In this document: positions 28,628 to 38,045 of the stretch, in pieces
Layout of the letters: the number at the start of each line of letters is the position of its first letter
Numbering within the stretch: position 1 is the first letter of the stretch
Source: an uncultured Saccharospirillaceae bacterium
GTDB taxonomy: Bacteria; Pseudomonadota; Gammaproteobacteria; Pseudomonadales; Oceanobacteraceae
Length of the DNA: 64,000 bases
Direction of reading: 5' to 3'
NCBI GenBank assembly: GCA_947499545.1
Contig: CANMOZ010000006.1
Span: 1 to 64,000 of the forward strand
Position numbers and translations under genes: made by a program
Notes under the pieces: generated by a model
Databases searched by the model: none
Seen by the model: the letters and a program-made list of their open reading frames with translations, nothing else
Told to the model about the DNA's origin: nothing

Positions 28628-28694
28628 CCCGTCTTAGTGAAGCAGTAATCGTTCAACCAACAAAAAGCTTGGGAAATTTAGTCAACAAACTAGA

Positions 28695-29963
28695 TCAGTC
28701 TTCAAATTCGTTTACTTTTTTATTACGGTTACTTTCGTGTCGTTCACGAAGATCACTGTCAATGTAGCGATCTGTCGTTTGCATAGAAGCATGCCCAGCA
28801 TCATCACGAACGTGCTCTCTAGGTCTGTGCTTTACATCTTCAGATATAGCAGTGTGCCTTAGCCAGTGTACCGTAGCGGCTTTTAGGCTTTGTGCTTCAT
28901 CAGCCAATTGTTCAGAAACCATTCTTTCATACGCTTTATCAAAACATTCTTGAACCAGCAGGCGCACCATCCGGGTACTGGTTATGGCGCCGCGTCCTTT
29001 TTGTTTCGGTAAAAGGGGGGTTTGTTCGCCTGGTGAGGGTAGTGGAGTAAACCCCAAATACAGTCGATAGCGCTTTAACGCATCTAACATACTATCGGAA
29101 ACAGCTACAATACGGTCTTTGTTTCCTTTTCCCGTAACATGAAACCACCATTGATGATCTTGATCCTGGCGAAAGTCCCCCATTGTAGGGATGGATCGTT
29201 CATCTGCGACTAATTCTGAAATCCGCAAATACATCGCATATAACGCGCTCATAACAAACAAAGAACGCTCATAAATATTAGGGTCTACGTTCGCTAGTCG
29301 CTCGACTGTCTCTATTACGAAATCCCACTGGATATTGGACAACCGACGAACAGGAGCCTTATGAGACTGGGTTTTCATATACTTGCTTTTTTGTCGTATC
29401 GCTGCAACCGGGTTATATTCGGTCATTTCTTCTTGGATTAAATAGCCATAAAAAGACGATAACACAGAGAAAATTGAACGAATCGCTGCCGGAGACAGTT
29501 GAAAAGCCTTTGGATCAGCATCTGACCTTCGTTTCGATATTTGGCAAACAAAAGGTCGCCACTCAGGGTTCACGGCTCGTAACCCTAATGAATCCAAAAA
29601 CCTTGGGACTTGACGCAATCCAACCCAAGAAAGTGGAGGGTGCTTGCAGAAATCCAGATAATCCTCAATATCTTCGCGCCTTAACTCACGAATACTTGAT
29701 TTTCGAATGTACCAAGACCATTGAATTAAACGTTCAATTTCACGCCGATAGCTGTTAAATGTGGCCGTGCTACCGTTATAGCTCCAAAGATACTTCCATG
29801 AGAATTCTAAGTCTCGGGAAGCTCCATCAATGTCGATGCCTTTAATCAGAGCACAGCCAGAAAATGCTTCTGATGGTTTTTGAAAAGGGTTCTCAAGGTA
29901 ATCCAAATTATCAAAGATTGGGCTTGGTAACGGAATAGAGGTTGAGGATTGGAGGGTGCTCAT
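28695..29963 (-). CDS. Stand-alone tyrosine recombinase (phage integrase family)
   Basis: 422 aa. An N-terminal SAM-like core-binding domain (about 55-195) precedes the catalytic domain with all expected residues: R247 (YLRISEL), K279 or K282 (GKGNKDR), H366-x2-R369 (HWLRHTA), H391 (DDAGHAS) and the nucleophile Y400 (DRYID). The chain is longer than XerC/XerD (about 300 aa), with an extra N-terminal stretch and an insert at 300-360. No other phage, integron or transposon gene is near, so it is not an ordinary island integrase. A dif-like 38-bp palindrome lies 91-128 bp upstream of its ATG, and may be its site. Confidence 0.93.
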   Translation of the reverse strand: MSTLQSSTSIPLPSPIFDNLDYLENPFQKPSEAFSGCALIKGIDIDGASRDLEFSWKYLWSYNGSTATFNSYRREIERLIQWSWYIRKSSIRELRREDIEDYLDFCKHPPLSWVGLRQVPRFLDSLGLRAVNPEWRPFVCQISKRRSDADPKAFQLSPAAIRSIFSVLSSFYGYLIQEEMTEYNPVAAIRQKSKYMKTQSHKAPVRRLSNIQWDFVIETVERLANVDPNIYERSLFVMSALYAMYLRISELVADERSIPTMGDFRQDQDHQWWFHVTGKGNKDRIVAVSDSMLDALKRYRLYLGFTPLPSPGEQTPLLPKQKGRGAITSTRMVRLLVQECFDKAYERMVSEQLADEAQSLKAATVHWLRHTAISEDVKHRPREHVRDDAGHASMQTTDRYIDSDLRERHESNRNKKVNEFED

Positions 29964-30053
29964 GAGCAGGTGCTACTTGGTAAAATCAAAAGGCCATTGT
30001 TGACGATTACAAAACGAATGGGAAGCGATCTCGTGCAAATACCAAAAGAATGC

Positions 30054-30091
30054 CCCATATTTCCGATAAATATTATTATCGGAAATATGGG
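30054..30091. repeat. 38-bp perfect palindrome with 6-bp centre, dif-like
   Basis: The left arm CCCATATTTCCGATAA (30054-30069) and right arm TTATCGGAAATATGGG (30076-30091) are exact inverted repeats of 16 bp around the spacer ATATTA. The ATAA-N6-TTAT centre is the layout of XerCD dif sites. It lies between the recombinase start (29963) and the nrtR stop (30134). It could be a recombination core site or operator of the recombinase. It could also serve as a terminator for nrtR, though it is AT-rich and has no T tract. Confidence 0.65.
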
Positions 30092-30133
30092 ATGAGGGGT
30101 TTATATGGCATTTTCTAGCCTTTTACTGATCAT

Positions 30134-30859
30134 TTAACCACCAAACACACGAATGAATGCATATTGATCCAGTTTGGGAGACGGCTCATATAAAGCAGCG
30201 GGTCTACCTTTTCCATTTTCTTGAACACTTTCTCCCACCTCTGTTAAAAGGTTTGCATTCAATATTCGTCTTCGAAAAGATTTCTTCTCCAGCTTTTTAT
30301 TCAGCAGCAGTTCAAAGGCTTGTTGCAACTGTGTAAGGGTGAAAGGTTTTTTGAGCACATGCATAGGCAAAGCTGTATAAGCGGTTTTACTTTGAAGTCG
30401 CTGGGTTGCCATTTCGATTAGCTTCAAATGATCAAATGCCAAATCAAGCTTTTCAACTGCATTGAGTGGATGCCACACGACATCTGTGACTGAATCCAAC
30501 ATTTGTTGCACGGGTGTATAGGGTATTAAGGCTAGGTATAACGTAGAAACGGACCACCCTCTAGGGTCTCTGGTTGGGTTGCCGATGGTTGCAACTTGCT
30601 CTAACAGCGGCGCTTCGACGCCGGTTTTAGCCATCAGCATTCTGAGCGCCGTTTCATTGATATCCAGATCCTGCTCTAGATTCACAAATCCACCCGGTAA
30701 TGCCCACTTCCCTTTATGTGGGTGATTGCCACGCTCGACCAACAAAACCAGCAATTCACTTTCATGCAAAGTGAAGATCACCGTATCGACCGTATATATA
30801 GGGGCTGGATAGTCTTTGGAGTTGTAATGCGCTAGATAATGCTTTTCGTCAGAGTTCAT
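30134..30859 (-). CDS. nrtR: NrtR transcriptional repressor of NAD metabolism
   Basis: 241 aa. N-terminal Nudix-like domain (about 20-150: IYTVDTVIFTLHESELLVLLVERG and KGKWALPGGFV) whose Nudix box is degenerate: where catalytic enzymes have RExxEE, this reads RMLMAK, as in non-catalytic NrtR. The C-terminal winged HTH (about 160-235) includes FTLTQLQQAFELLL and FRRRILN. NrtR binds ADP-ribose and represses NAD salvage genes. It is divergent from nadM-nadV, with an operator candidate 12-34 bp upstream of its own start. Confidence 0.92.
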   Translation of the reverse strand: MNSDEKHYLAHYNSKDYPAPIYTVDTVIFTLHESELLVLLVERGNHPHKGKWALPGGFVNLEQDLDINETALRMLMAKTGVEAPLLEQVATIGNPTRDPRGWSVSTLYLALIPYTPVQQMLDSVTDVVWHPLNAVEKLDLAFDHLKLIEMATQRLQSKTAYTALPMHVLKKPFTLTQLQQAFELLLNKKLEKKSFRRRILNANLLTEVGESVQENGKGRPAALYEPSPKLDQYAFIRVFGG

Positions 30860-30870
30860 AGGTATTTGAC

Positions 30871-30893
30871 ATTAGTGGCAAAAAGCCAATAAT
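30871..30893. promoter_or_regulatory. Candidate NrtR operator 1
   Basis: ATTAGTGGC (30871-30879), 5-nt spacer, GCCAATAAT (30885-30893): a palindrome with one mismatch, in the nrtR/nadM divergent region. The left arm and the spacing are identical to the site before nadV at 32051, which strongly suggests one regulator, most likely NrtR. Confidence 0.75.
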
Positions 30894-30976
30894 AGACGTG
30901 AGCGTAATAATACGCAAACAAACTGGCGATTGGAAAGACCGATCGCCTCCTTTTTCAACAGCAAGGAGCTTGCTGT

Positions 30977-32035
30977 ATGCAAACGAATTTTGACTTCGCT
31001 GTATTTATTGGTCGATTCCAGCCATTCCACAACGGACACCTTCAGGTTGTACGCCATGGGTTAACTCAAGCGGACAAGTTGATCCTACTCATTGGCTCAG
31101 CTTGGCAAGCACGGAACCCAAGAAATCCTTGGTCCCATACAGAACGAGAAGAAATGATTCGTTCCTGTTTATCATCTGAAGAGAATCAAAGATTGATATG
31201 CGTGCCTTTGATGGATGTTCCCTATAACGATGAGCTTTGGGTTAGGAATGTTCAAGCAACCGTTTCTGGGTTAATCACAGCTCATCACTCGGCTCCGCAT
31301 AAAGCTGCAAAGATTGCACTGATTGGTCATCGTAAAGACCATACAGGTTTTTATCTAAATCTTTTCCCTCAATGGCAAAATCTAGATGCTGGAAATTATG
31401 CGGAATTGAGTGCCACCCCTATTAGAGACGCATTTTTTAGTTCAGAAAGTCAAAATATGCTTCAAAAGGCTGCACAAGATCGTACTTTACCTGAACCAGT
31501 TGTTCAGTGGTTAACTCGGTTTTCAAAGAATAACCAGGCTTACAAACAAATATGCGATGAAATTCAGTTCGTCAGCATTTATAAAAAAGCTTGGGCATCA
31601 GCTCCCTACCCCCCCACTTTTGTTACCGTCGATGCTGTTGTGATTCAATCGGGTCACATATTACTTATTGAACGACGAGCTAATCCTGGAAAAGGGCTGT
31701 GGGCTTTACCTGGCGGGTTTGTTGATCAGCAAGAACGTTTATTAGACGCTTGCCTCCGAGAATTAAGAGAAGAAACACGCCTTAAAGTACCAACGCCCGT
31801 ATTAAAGGGGTCGATTCGTCAACAGAAGGTTTATGATGATCCCTATCGGTCTGCTCGTGGCAGAACCCTCACACATGCTTTTTATCTTGAATTAGAACCG
31901 AGCGTGAATCTACCCAAAGTTAAAGGGGGGGATGATGCAAAAAAGGCCTCATGGGTTCCACTTGCAGACATTTCTCCAAGCATTATGTTTGAAGACCACT
32001 ATTTCATTATTCAAGACATGCTTGGGGCTGCTTAA
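30977..32035 (+). CDS. nadM: Bifunctional NMN adenylyltransferase / Nudix hydrolase
   Basis: 352 aa. Residues 1-180 are a NadM-type nucleotidyltransferase (FIGRFQPFHNGHLQVV is the GxFxPxHxGH site; ISxTxxR-like LSATPIRDAFF). Residues about 205-350 are a Nudix domain with an intact box, GGFVDQQERLLDACLREL followed by REET. The first half converts NMN and ATP to NAD; the second probably hydrolyses ADP-ribose, the NrtR effector. RBS AAGGAG is 8 bases upstream. With nadV it converts nicotinamide to NAD in two steps. Confidence 0.95.
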   Translation: MQTNFDFAVFIGRFQPFHNGHLQVVRHGLTQADKLILLIGSAWQARNPRNPWSHTEREEMIRSCLSSEENQRLICVPLMDVPYNDELWVRNVQATVSGLITAHHSAPHKAAKIALIGHRKDHTGFYLNLFPQWQNLDAGNYAELSATPIRDAFFSSESQNMLQKAAQDRTLPEPVVQWLTRFSKNNQAYKQICDEIQFVSIYKKAWASAPYPPTFVTVDAVVIQSGHILLIERRANPGKGLWALPGGFVDQQERLLDACLRELREETRLKVPTPVLKGSIRQQKVYDDPYRSARGRTLTHAFYLELEPSVNLPKVKGGDDAKKASWVPLADISPSIMFEDHYFIIQDMLGAA

Positions 32036-32050
32036 GGTTTTCGTTGACTT

Positions 32051-32073
32051 ATTAGTGGCGATACGCCACTATA
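32051..32073. promoter_or_regulatory. Candidate NrtR operator 2
   Basis: ATTAGTGGC (32051-32059), spacer GATAC, GCCACTATA (32065-32073). It shares its left arm and spacing with the site at 30871. It lies 15 bp after the nadM stop and 94 bp before the nadV ATG, so nadV may have its own NrtR-controlled promoter. Confidence 0.75.
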
Positions 32074-32166
32074 TTGAAATTACTTAAGAATTTCCTTTTT
32101 GTGAAGAGCGCCCCAGCCCTGGATAGACCGGGAGCTGGTATTAAAAAAGACTGGAGGAACTCCGTC

Positions 32167-33537
32167 ATGAAAAATCTTATTCTCAACACTGACTCTTATA
32201 AAGCATCTCACTTTTTACAATACCCTCAAGGGATTGAATACCTATCTAGCTACATTGAATCCCGTGGAGGCGTTTTTGGAGAGACCGTATTTTTTGGTCT
32301 CCAAGCGTTCATCAAAGAGTACCTTAGCACCCCCATTTCACAAACCGACATTGATGAAGCGGAGTCCCTACTGACAGCACACGGTGTACCTTTTAACCGA
32401 GAAGGCTGGCAATACATTTTTGATACTTACAATGGCTTTCTGCCCATTGAGATTCAGGCCGTTCCCGAAGGAACAAACTTGCCAACAGGCAATGTCATGG
32501 TTCAAGTGATGAATACTGATCCTCAATGCGCATGGATAACCGGCTATATTGAAACGGCCTTGCTTAGAGCGATTTGGTACCCAACAACCGTTGCAACAGT
32601 ATCAAAATCATGCAAGAACATTATCAAACGCTATCTTGAAGAAACAGCAGACAATCTTGACGGCCTCCCCTTTAAACTGCATGACTTTGGTGCCAGAGGA
32701 ACCAGTTCTGAAGAAACCGCGGCCCTGGGCGGCGCAGCTCACCTGGTACACTTTATGGGAACAGACACACTTTCCGGAATCATGACTGCCAAACGTTACT
32801 ATGGAGCGGATATGGCAGGGTTTTCAATTCCCGCTGCCGAACACAGTACCATCACCAGTTGGGGGAAAAAGAATGAATCAGCGGCTTATCGCAATATGAT
32901 CCATCAATTTGGTGGCAATAATCGTTTGGTCGCTGTTGTAAGCGATTCTTACGATTTATGGAATGCGATCGATCATATTTGGGGGGAAGAGCTGAAAGAT
33001 AGCGTTATGGAAATGGGTGGGACCTTAGTTGTAAGACCAGACTCTGGCGCTCCAACCGAAGTGGTGCCAGAGGCGATTGAGCGATTAATGACGAAGTTTG
33101 GTTATACCATTAACTCCAAAGGCTACCGAGTATTGCCCAGCTGTGTTCGTTTAATTCAAGGTGACGGTGTCAGCCTTGCTTCCATTGAGGCCATACTGCA
33201 AACACTGAAAGCACGAAAAATCAGCGCTGATAACATTGCTTTTGGAATGGGAGGTGAACTGCTACAAAAAGTCAATCGAGATACCCAAAAGTTCGCTATG
33301 AAAGCTTCAGCAATCTGCGTTCACAGTGAATGGTTTGACGTCTATAAATGCCCCATTACCGACCCTGGCAAGCGCTCCAAACGCGGCAGATTAGCCCTGG
33401 TAAAGACACATAACGGTTATCAAACGATTCGTGAAGATCAATTAGGTCAACAAGACAATCAGCTGATAAGTGTGTTTCAAAACGGCGAGTTGTTAATTGA
33501 CTTAAAATTTGAAGATATTCGCAGTCGAGCGGAGTAA
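32167..33537 (+). CDS. nadV: Nicotinamide phosphoribosyltransferase NadV
   Basis: 456 aa enzyme that makes NMN from nicotinamide and PRPP. Hallmarks: LNTDSYKASHFLQYP at the N-terminus, KLHDFGARGTSSEETAALGG, SIPAAEHSTITSWG, DSYDLWNAI and VVRPDSGAPTEV. The ATG at 32167 is chosen because GGAGG lies 10 bases upstream and the family starts at MKNLILNTDSYK; the longer TTG-initiated frame would begin inside the operator. It gives NadM its substrate. Confidence 0.96.
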   Translation: MKNLILNTDSYKASHFLQYPQGIEYLSSYIESRGGVFGETVFFGLQAFIKEYLSTPISQTDIDEAESLLTAHGVPFNREGWQYIFDTYNGFLPIEIQAVPEGTNLPTGNVMVQVMNTDPQCAWITGYIETALLRAIWYPTTVATVSKSCKNIIKRYLEETADNLDGLPFKLHDFGARGTSSEETAALGGAAHLVHFMGTDTLSGIMTAKRYYGADMAGFSIPAAEHSTITSWGKKNESAAYRNMIHQFGGNNRLVAVVSDSYDLWNAIDHIWGEELKDSVMEMGGTLVVRPDSGAPTEVVPEAIERLMTKFGYTINSKGYRVLPSCVRLIQGDGVSLASIEAILQTLKARKISADNIAFGMGGELLQKVNRDTQKFAMKASAICVHSEWFDVYKCPITDPGKRSKRGRLALVKTHNGYQTIREDQLGQQDNQLISVFQNGELLIDLKFEDIRSRAE

Positions 33538-33549
33538 TATCAAACTGAA

Positions 33550-33585
33550 GTATGCCAAACAATCCATGCAATTTGTTTGGCATAC
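33550..33585. terminator. Hairpin between nadV and the RND pump gene
   Basis: GTATGCCAAACAA (33550-33562), 10-nt loop, TTGTTTGGCATAC (33573-33585): a perfect 13-bp stem in the 61-bp gap between convergent genes. It probably works as a bidirectional terminator although T tracts are poor. Confidence 0.6.
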
Positions 33586-33598
33586 AGTCAAAAAGACC

Positions 33599-36500
33599 TT
33601 ACCCCTCATTAATTCCAAGGGTTGAGCGGTGATCAGGGCTTTGGTTTTGATCTTTTGCATAACCATTATAACCAACGCCTTGCCCCTCAATTCTATCTGT
33701 ATAGAACACCCGATATAAAACCGGTACAACACACATCGTCAATAGCGTTGCAACCATCAAACCGCCAATAATGGTAACGGCCATAGACGAAAAAAATGCA
33801 TCGACGGTTAGTGGTAACATTCCCAACGCGGTGGTTAAAGCGGCCATTGCAACAGGTCGTAATCGATTAACACCTGAAAGAATAATGGCATCATCAAGAG
33901 CCTTACCCGTTGACCATTCAGCGTTTATTTCTTCGATTAACACGATGGCATTTTTGATCAGCATACCACTCAAGCTCAAGAACCCTAATAATGACATAAA
34001 GCCGAAAGATTGATTGGTTACCAACAATCCGAACGTGACGCCAATGGTTGCCAATGGGACTGTAAGCCAAATAATGATCGGGATCTTAATTGAATTGAAC
34101 AGTAATATTGTTATGAGCATCATCAAGCCAACAAACATAGGTATCGAACTGCTTAATCCAGCCTGAGCATTTCTCGTATCTTCATATTCACCGCCCCACT
34201 CCAGTTCATAACCATTAGGTAGCTTAATCGCTTCTATTTGAGGTTTAACCCTGTTAAATAACTCGGAGGCATACCCCTCATTAGGGTCAGCGTAAACCGA
34301 AATAGAACGCTTACGGTCTTGACGAATGATAATATTATCTTCAAATTTCAAATCATAGCGATCGATAAACTGTCTTAATGGAACCATTTTGCTGGCTTGA
34401 GGGCTCCAAATCTGCAGGTTTTCCATATTATTAAGGTTGGAATCCCGGGTTTCTGTCTTTGCAATCAGCGGAAGCAACAAATCGCCTTCTCTAAAAACAC
34501 CCACTCGTTGCCCTTCGAATCCCTGCTGGAATACTGACGCAATTTGCTCCTGAGTAATCCCATTCAGATTGGCTTGCTCTTGAGAAATAACTGGCTGAAT
34601 GATTTTTGCTCGACTGCGCCAATTGGTACGAATGCTTCGTGCAGCGGGGTCCTCATTTAAAATTGAAATCGCTTCTTGAGCTAGCTGCCTTAAGACCACA
34701 GGATCAGAGCCTTGAAATCGGGCTTCAATTTTTCCTTTCCCACCCGGCCCCACTTCGAATTGATAGGCTTCCACATAAGTGTTCGGCAAACTTTCTTTAA
34801 AAGAAACATTTAAATCTTTCATTAAATCATGGATGATTTCACTGCTTTCCACACTCACAAGTAATTGGGCATAACTTGGATTATTAGTCCCAGGCGAATA
34901 AGTTAGCAAAAACCTCAACGCGCCTCTTCCGAGCACCGAGGTCACATGAGAGACACGTTCATCTTGCTTAACGATTTTTTCAACCTGTTTTACTGTTTCC
35001 AACGTCTCATCAATGTGCCGACCTTGAGGGAGCCAAATATCTACCATAAATTGCGGGCGTGTCGAACTTGGAAAAAAACTCTGATCAACCTTACTAAACC
35101 CCCAGATAGAGGCTCCAAAAATCAATAGAACGACAACAATACACAATGCTCGATGATGCAAGCATTGTGTAAGTAAAGAGCGGTAAGTTTGATAAATTTT
35201 ACCGCTATAAAGTGCTTCTGCAGGTTGATTTGAACTGGTATTTTTTAAAAACATGACGCCCAATAAGGGAGTAATAGTGATTGCTGTTACCCAGCTTAAC
35301 AACAGAGAAACAAACACAACTTGAAACAATGAACGGCAAAACTCACCGGTACTATCACTAGAGGTTCCGATGGACGCAAAAGCCAAAATGGCTATGAAGG
35401 TTGCTCCCAGCAGTGGCCACATTGATTGTTTGACAATATCAGAAGCGGCTTTTTCTGGCTTCATACCCTGAGAAATACGCGTCAGCATCCCGTCAATAAT
35501 CACAATGGCGTTATCTACCAGCATACCCAGTGCAATAATTAATGCGCCCAAGGATATTCTCTCTAAAGCAACGCCCATTGGATTTAAAAATACAAAGGAC
35601 CCTGAAATAGTTAACAACAACACAAAACCAATGATTAATCCACTGCGTACCCCCATAAAAACCAAGAGGACAAATACAACAATAACGATTGCTTGCAGTA
35701 GGCTTACGGTAAAACCTTCAATAGCCGTTTTAACTGCTTCTGATTGCAAAGACACAACACCCAGCTCAATACCAACTGGACGTTCGCTTTCCAATTGAGC
35801 CAACTTTTTATTAAGGCCCTCGCCCATGACAACGACATTACCACCAGAGACCGTTGAAATGCCTAGACCAATCCCTTCACGACCATCAAAACGTATTTGT
35901 GGGTTTTGGGGCTCTAGATAGCCTCTTTTAACCGTCGCCACATCTCTTAATAAAAATTGCTGTCCCCCTGCACCCTTAATCAGTAATCGCTCAATACTTT
36001 CAACACTATTGATATTCCCTGTAGGGACGATTTCTATATAATCTTGACCTAACTTAATTTGGCCCGAATCTGTAACGGTATTTCGCTGATTTAATTCTTT
36101 TAAAATCGCACTGATAGGAATTCCCAATTGAGCCATTTGCTCTTGGGAAAAATCAATATAAATAGCCTCTTTGCGTTCACCGTAGGTAGTAATTTTGCCC
36201 ACGTCATCCACCAAAAGAAGCTCTCTTCTTAGTAGATCTACGTAGTCCTTCAATTCTGCATAACTGTAACCATCTCCCGTGACGACCATGAACACACCAT
36301 AAACCTCCCCGTAATCATCAACGACAATCGATGACCCCGATCCAGGGGGAAGATCACGGGCAACGTCTGAGACTTTTCTTCTAAGCTCATCCCAGACTTG
36401 TGGCAGAGTGTTTTTATCGTATTTGTCTTTAATCTCAACCGTAATCGTTGAAAGCCCCCGTGTTGATTCTGACCGCACCTGTTCTAGCTGCCCCATTTCC

Positions 36501-36715
36501 TGGATGGCCGTTTCAATGAGATCTGTTACTTCCTCTTCAACTTCTTGGGGACTAGCACCCGGGTAAGGTGTAATCACTAGGGCTTCTTTGATCGTAAATT
36601 CTGGGTCTTCCAAACGGCTCATCTTCGAGTAGGCAAGGTACCCCACAATCAATAATACAGCCGAAAAAACGAGTGTGACGACTCGGTTTTGAATTGAAAT
36701 TGCTGCAATATCCAT
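33599..36715 (-). CDS. RND efflux transporter, inner membrane permease
   Basis: 1038 aa from the ATG at 36715, preceded by GAGG. Twelve membrane helices in the RND pattern: one at the N-terminus (RVVTLVFSAVLLIVGYLAYS), then large periplasmic loops, and blocks at about 330-540 and 855-1020. PYPGASPQEVEEEVTDLIE and the TM4 motif GMLVDNAIVIIDGML are family hallmarks; the relay position pairs D with N rather than two D. Proton-driven pump of the AcrB/MdtB class. The adaptor gene lies 7 bp upstream; no TolC-like gene is in the window, so an outer membrane channel elsewhere is needed. Substrates are unknown. Confidence 0.95.
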   Translation of the reverse strand: MDIAAISIQNRVVTLVFSAVLLIVGYLAYSKMSRLEDPEFTIKEALVITPYPGASPQEVEEEVTDLIETAIQEMGQLEQVRSESTRGLSTITVEIKDKYDKNTLPQVWDELRRKVSDVARDLPPGSGSSIVVDDYGEVYGVFMVVTGDGYSYAELKDYVDLLRRELLLVDDVGKITTYGERKEAIYIDFSQEQMAQLGIPISAILKELNQRNTVTDSGQIKLGQDYIEIVPTGNINSVESIERLLIKGAGGQQFLLRDVATVKRGYLEPQNPQIRFDGREGIGLGISTVSGGNVVVMGEGLNKKLAQLESERPVGIELGVVSLQSEAVKTAIEGFTVSLLQAIVIVVFVLLVFMGVRSGLIIGFVLLLTISGSFVFLNPMGVALERISLGALIIALGMLVDNAIVIIDGMLTRISQGMKPEKAASDIVKQSMWPLLGATFIAILAFASIGTSSDSTGEFCRSLFQVVFVSLLLSWVTAITITPLLGVMFLKNTSSNQPAEALYSGKIYQTYRSLLTQCLHHRALCIVVVLLIFGASIWGFSKVDQSFFPSSTRPQFMVDIWLPQGRHIDETLETVKQVEKIVKQDERVSHVTSVLGRGALRFLLTYSPGTNNPSYAQLLVSVESSEIIHDLMKDLNVSFKESLPNTYVEAYQFEVGPGGKGKIEARFQGSDPVVLRQLAQEAISILNEDPAARSIRTNWRSRAKIIQPVISQEQANLNGITQEQIASVFQQGFEGQRVGVFREGDLLLPLIAKTETRDSNLNNMENLQIWSPQASKMVPLRQFIDRYDLKFEDNIIIRQDRKRSISVYADPNEGYASELFNRVKPQIEAIKLPNGYELEWGGEYEDTRNAQAGLSSSIPMFVGLMMLITILLFNSIKIPIIIWLTVPLATIGVTFGLLVTNQSFGFMSLLGFLSLSGMLIKNAIVLIEEINAEWSTGKALDDAIILSGVNRLRPVAMAALTTALGMLPLTVDAFFSSMAVTIIGGLMVATLLTMCVVPVLYRVFYTDRIEGQGVGYNGYAKDQNQSPDHRSTLGINEG

Positions 36716-36722
36716 ATACCGC

Positions 36723-37841
36723 TTACCTCTGCACACTCATAGGTCGTACATGCATACCCTCTTGCAGAGTATTGACGCCACTGATCGCTATCGTATCCCC
36801 AATACTCAAGCCAGATTTAATCTCAACCAGCTCGCCGTTTAATTCCCCTAGTGAAACATCAGAGAGGATCACCCTCCCTTCTTTTCCGATCACCCAAACT
36901 CCAGCATGCCCCTCAGTTTTAGAGGTTACTGCTTGAACTGGGACCTGAATTAGATTTTGTGTAGAAGGTTTTTCCAATGCCGCTGCATCAAAGCGAATTT
37001 TAGCCGTCATGCCTGAACTCACAGCAGCATCTGTTGGGGGAGTAAAAGAGAAAGTCGCTTCATAAGTACGAGTGACTGGGTCAGCGATAGAACTATAGGA
37101 TTTAGCTTCAGCAGGAAATTTTCGACCAGGAAGCGCACTCAATTCCACAACCGGCTTTAATTTCTTAGTTACTTCAGCGGGTGTCATATTTGGGGTTGCT
37201 CGAGCCCAATCACGCTCAGGCACATTGACCCTAACTTCAAGAGATGACTCGTCATGTAGCGTGAACACGGCTTGCTTCGCTTGAACATTGGCAAAATCTT
37301 CAACCATTTTTCGAGCAACCCTGCCGCTAAAGGGTGCTCGCAATACCGAATCCTCTAGAGCTTTTAAGGCTTTATTGAGTTGAGCGTCTGCCACCTCGAA
37401 TTGGCTTTTGGAAGTATCGACCGTTTGTCGGGTAACTGCATTCGCTTTTACCGCTTTCAAATATCGTTGATAATCAGTAAAAGCGGCATTTCTTTGCGCT
37501 TGAGCACTGCTCAGAGTGGCCTCATAATCTCTAGGATCTAACTTTGCCAGTACATCCCCTGCTTGGACTCGGTCGCCTTCAACAACATTAATTTCAATAA
37601 TCCGCCCAGGCACTTCAAAAGCCACATCCGTTTCTCTGGTGGCATGAACACTCCCTGGTAGTTCGATAAAGGTTGTGGCAGCTTGAGTGCCAACCGTCAT
37701 CATTTTGATGGGTCGAACAATTTCATTTTTTACTTCCGGCTTTTTATCTGCACACCCCGTTAATCCAACCATTAGTAAGAACCCAAACAGTTGCTGAAAC
37801 CTTTTCCATTGATAATGTATTATCCATTTTGAATCGTTCAC
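36723..37841 (-). CDS. RND efflux periplasmic adaptor (membrane fusion lipoprotein)
   Basis: 372 aa. I choose the GTG at 37841 because AGGAGAC is 7-13 bases upstream; an earlier GTG (37871) has none. A lipoprotein signal ends at LLMVGLTGC, so it is anchored to the inner membrane. The biotinyl-lipoyl halves (VAFEVPGRIIEINVVEGDRVQAGDVLAKLD and DSVLRAPFSGRVARK) flank a coiled-coil hairpin (about 100-160). TRTYEATFSFTPP and GMTAKIRF belong to the barrel domain. It pairs with the permease 7 bp downstream. Confidence 0.94.
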   Translation of the reverse strand: MNDSKWIIHYQWKRFQQLFGFLLMVGLTGCADKKPEVKNEIVRPIKMMTVGTQAATTFIELPGSVHATRETDVAFEVPGRIIEINVVEGDRVQAGDVLAKLDPRDYEATLSSAQAQRNAAFTDYQRYLKAVKANAVTRQTVDTSKSQFEVADAQLNKALKALEDSVLRAPFSGRVARKMVEDFANVQAKQAVFTLHDESSLEVRVNVPERDWARATPNMTPAEVTKKLKPVVELSALPGRKFPAEAKSYSSIADPVTRTYEATFSFTPPTDAAVSSGMTAKIRFDAAALEKPSTQNLIQVPVQAVTSKTEGHAGVWVIGKEGRVILSDVSLGELNGELVEIKSGLSIGDTIAISGVNTLQEGMHVRPMSVQR

Positions 37842-38045
37842 AACGCTGTCTCCTAACTGACAAGGATTCACTGTTTTGGCTTAGACCCGTAGACATTTGA
37901 ATCAAGAACAGATGTACCAATCCGTAACCTGCCATTAAATATGAAACCTTTATTGGCTGCAAATAGGCAAAGCTAGCTTTGTGTTGAGCACCCCTATCAG
38001 GGAGCTTATAATAGGCGGCATATGTCTTTATATTGAGTGATATAG

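Noticed and set aside
28695-29963. Integrase of a genomic island or prophage
   Set aside because: No phage, conjugation or cargo genes and no tRNA attachment site are adjacent; flanks are housekeeping-like genes.
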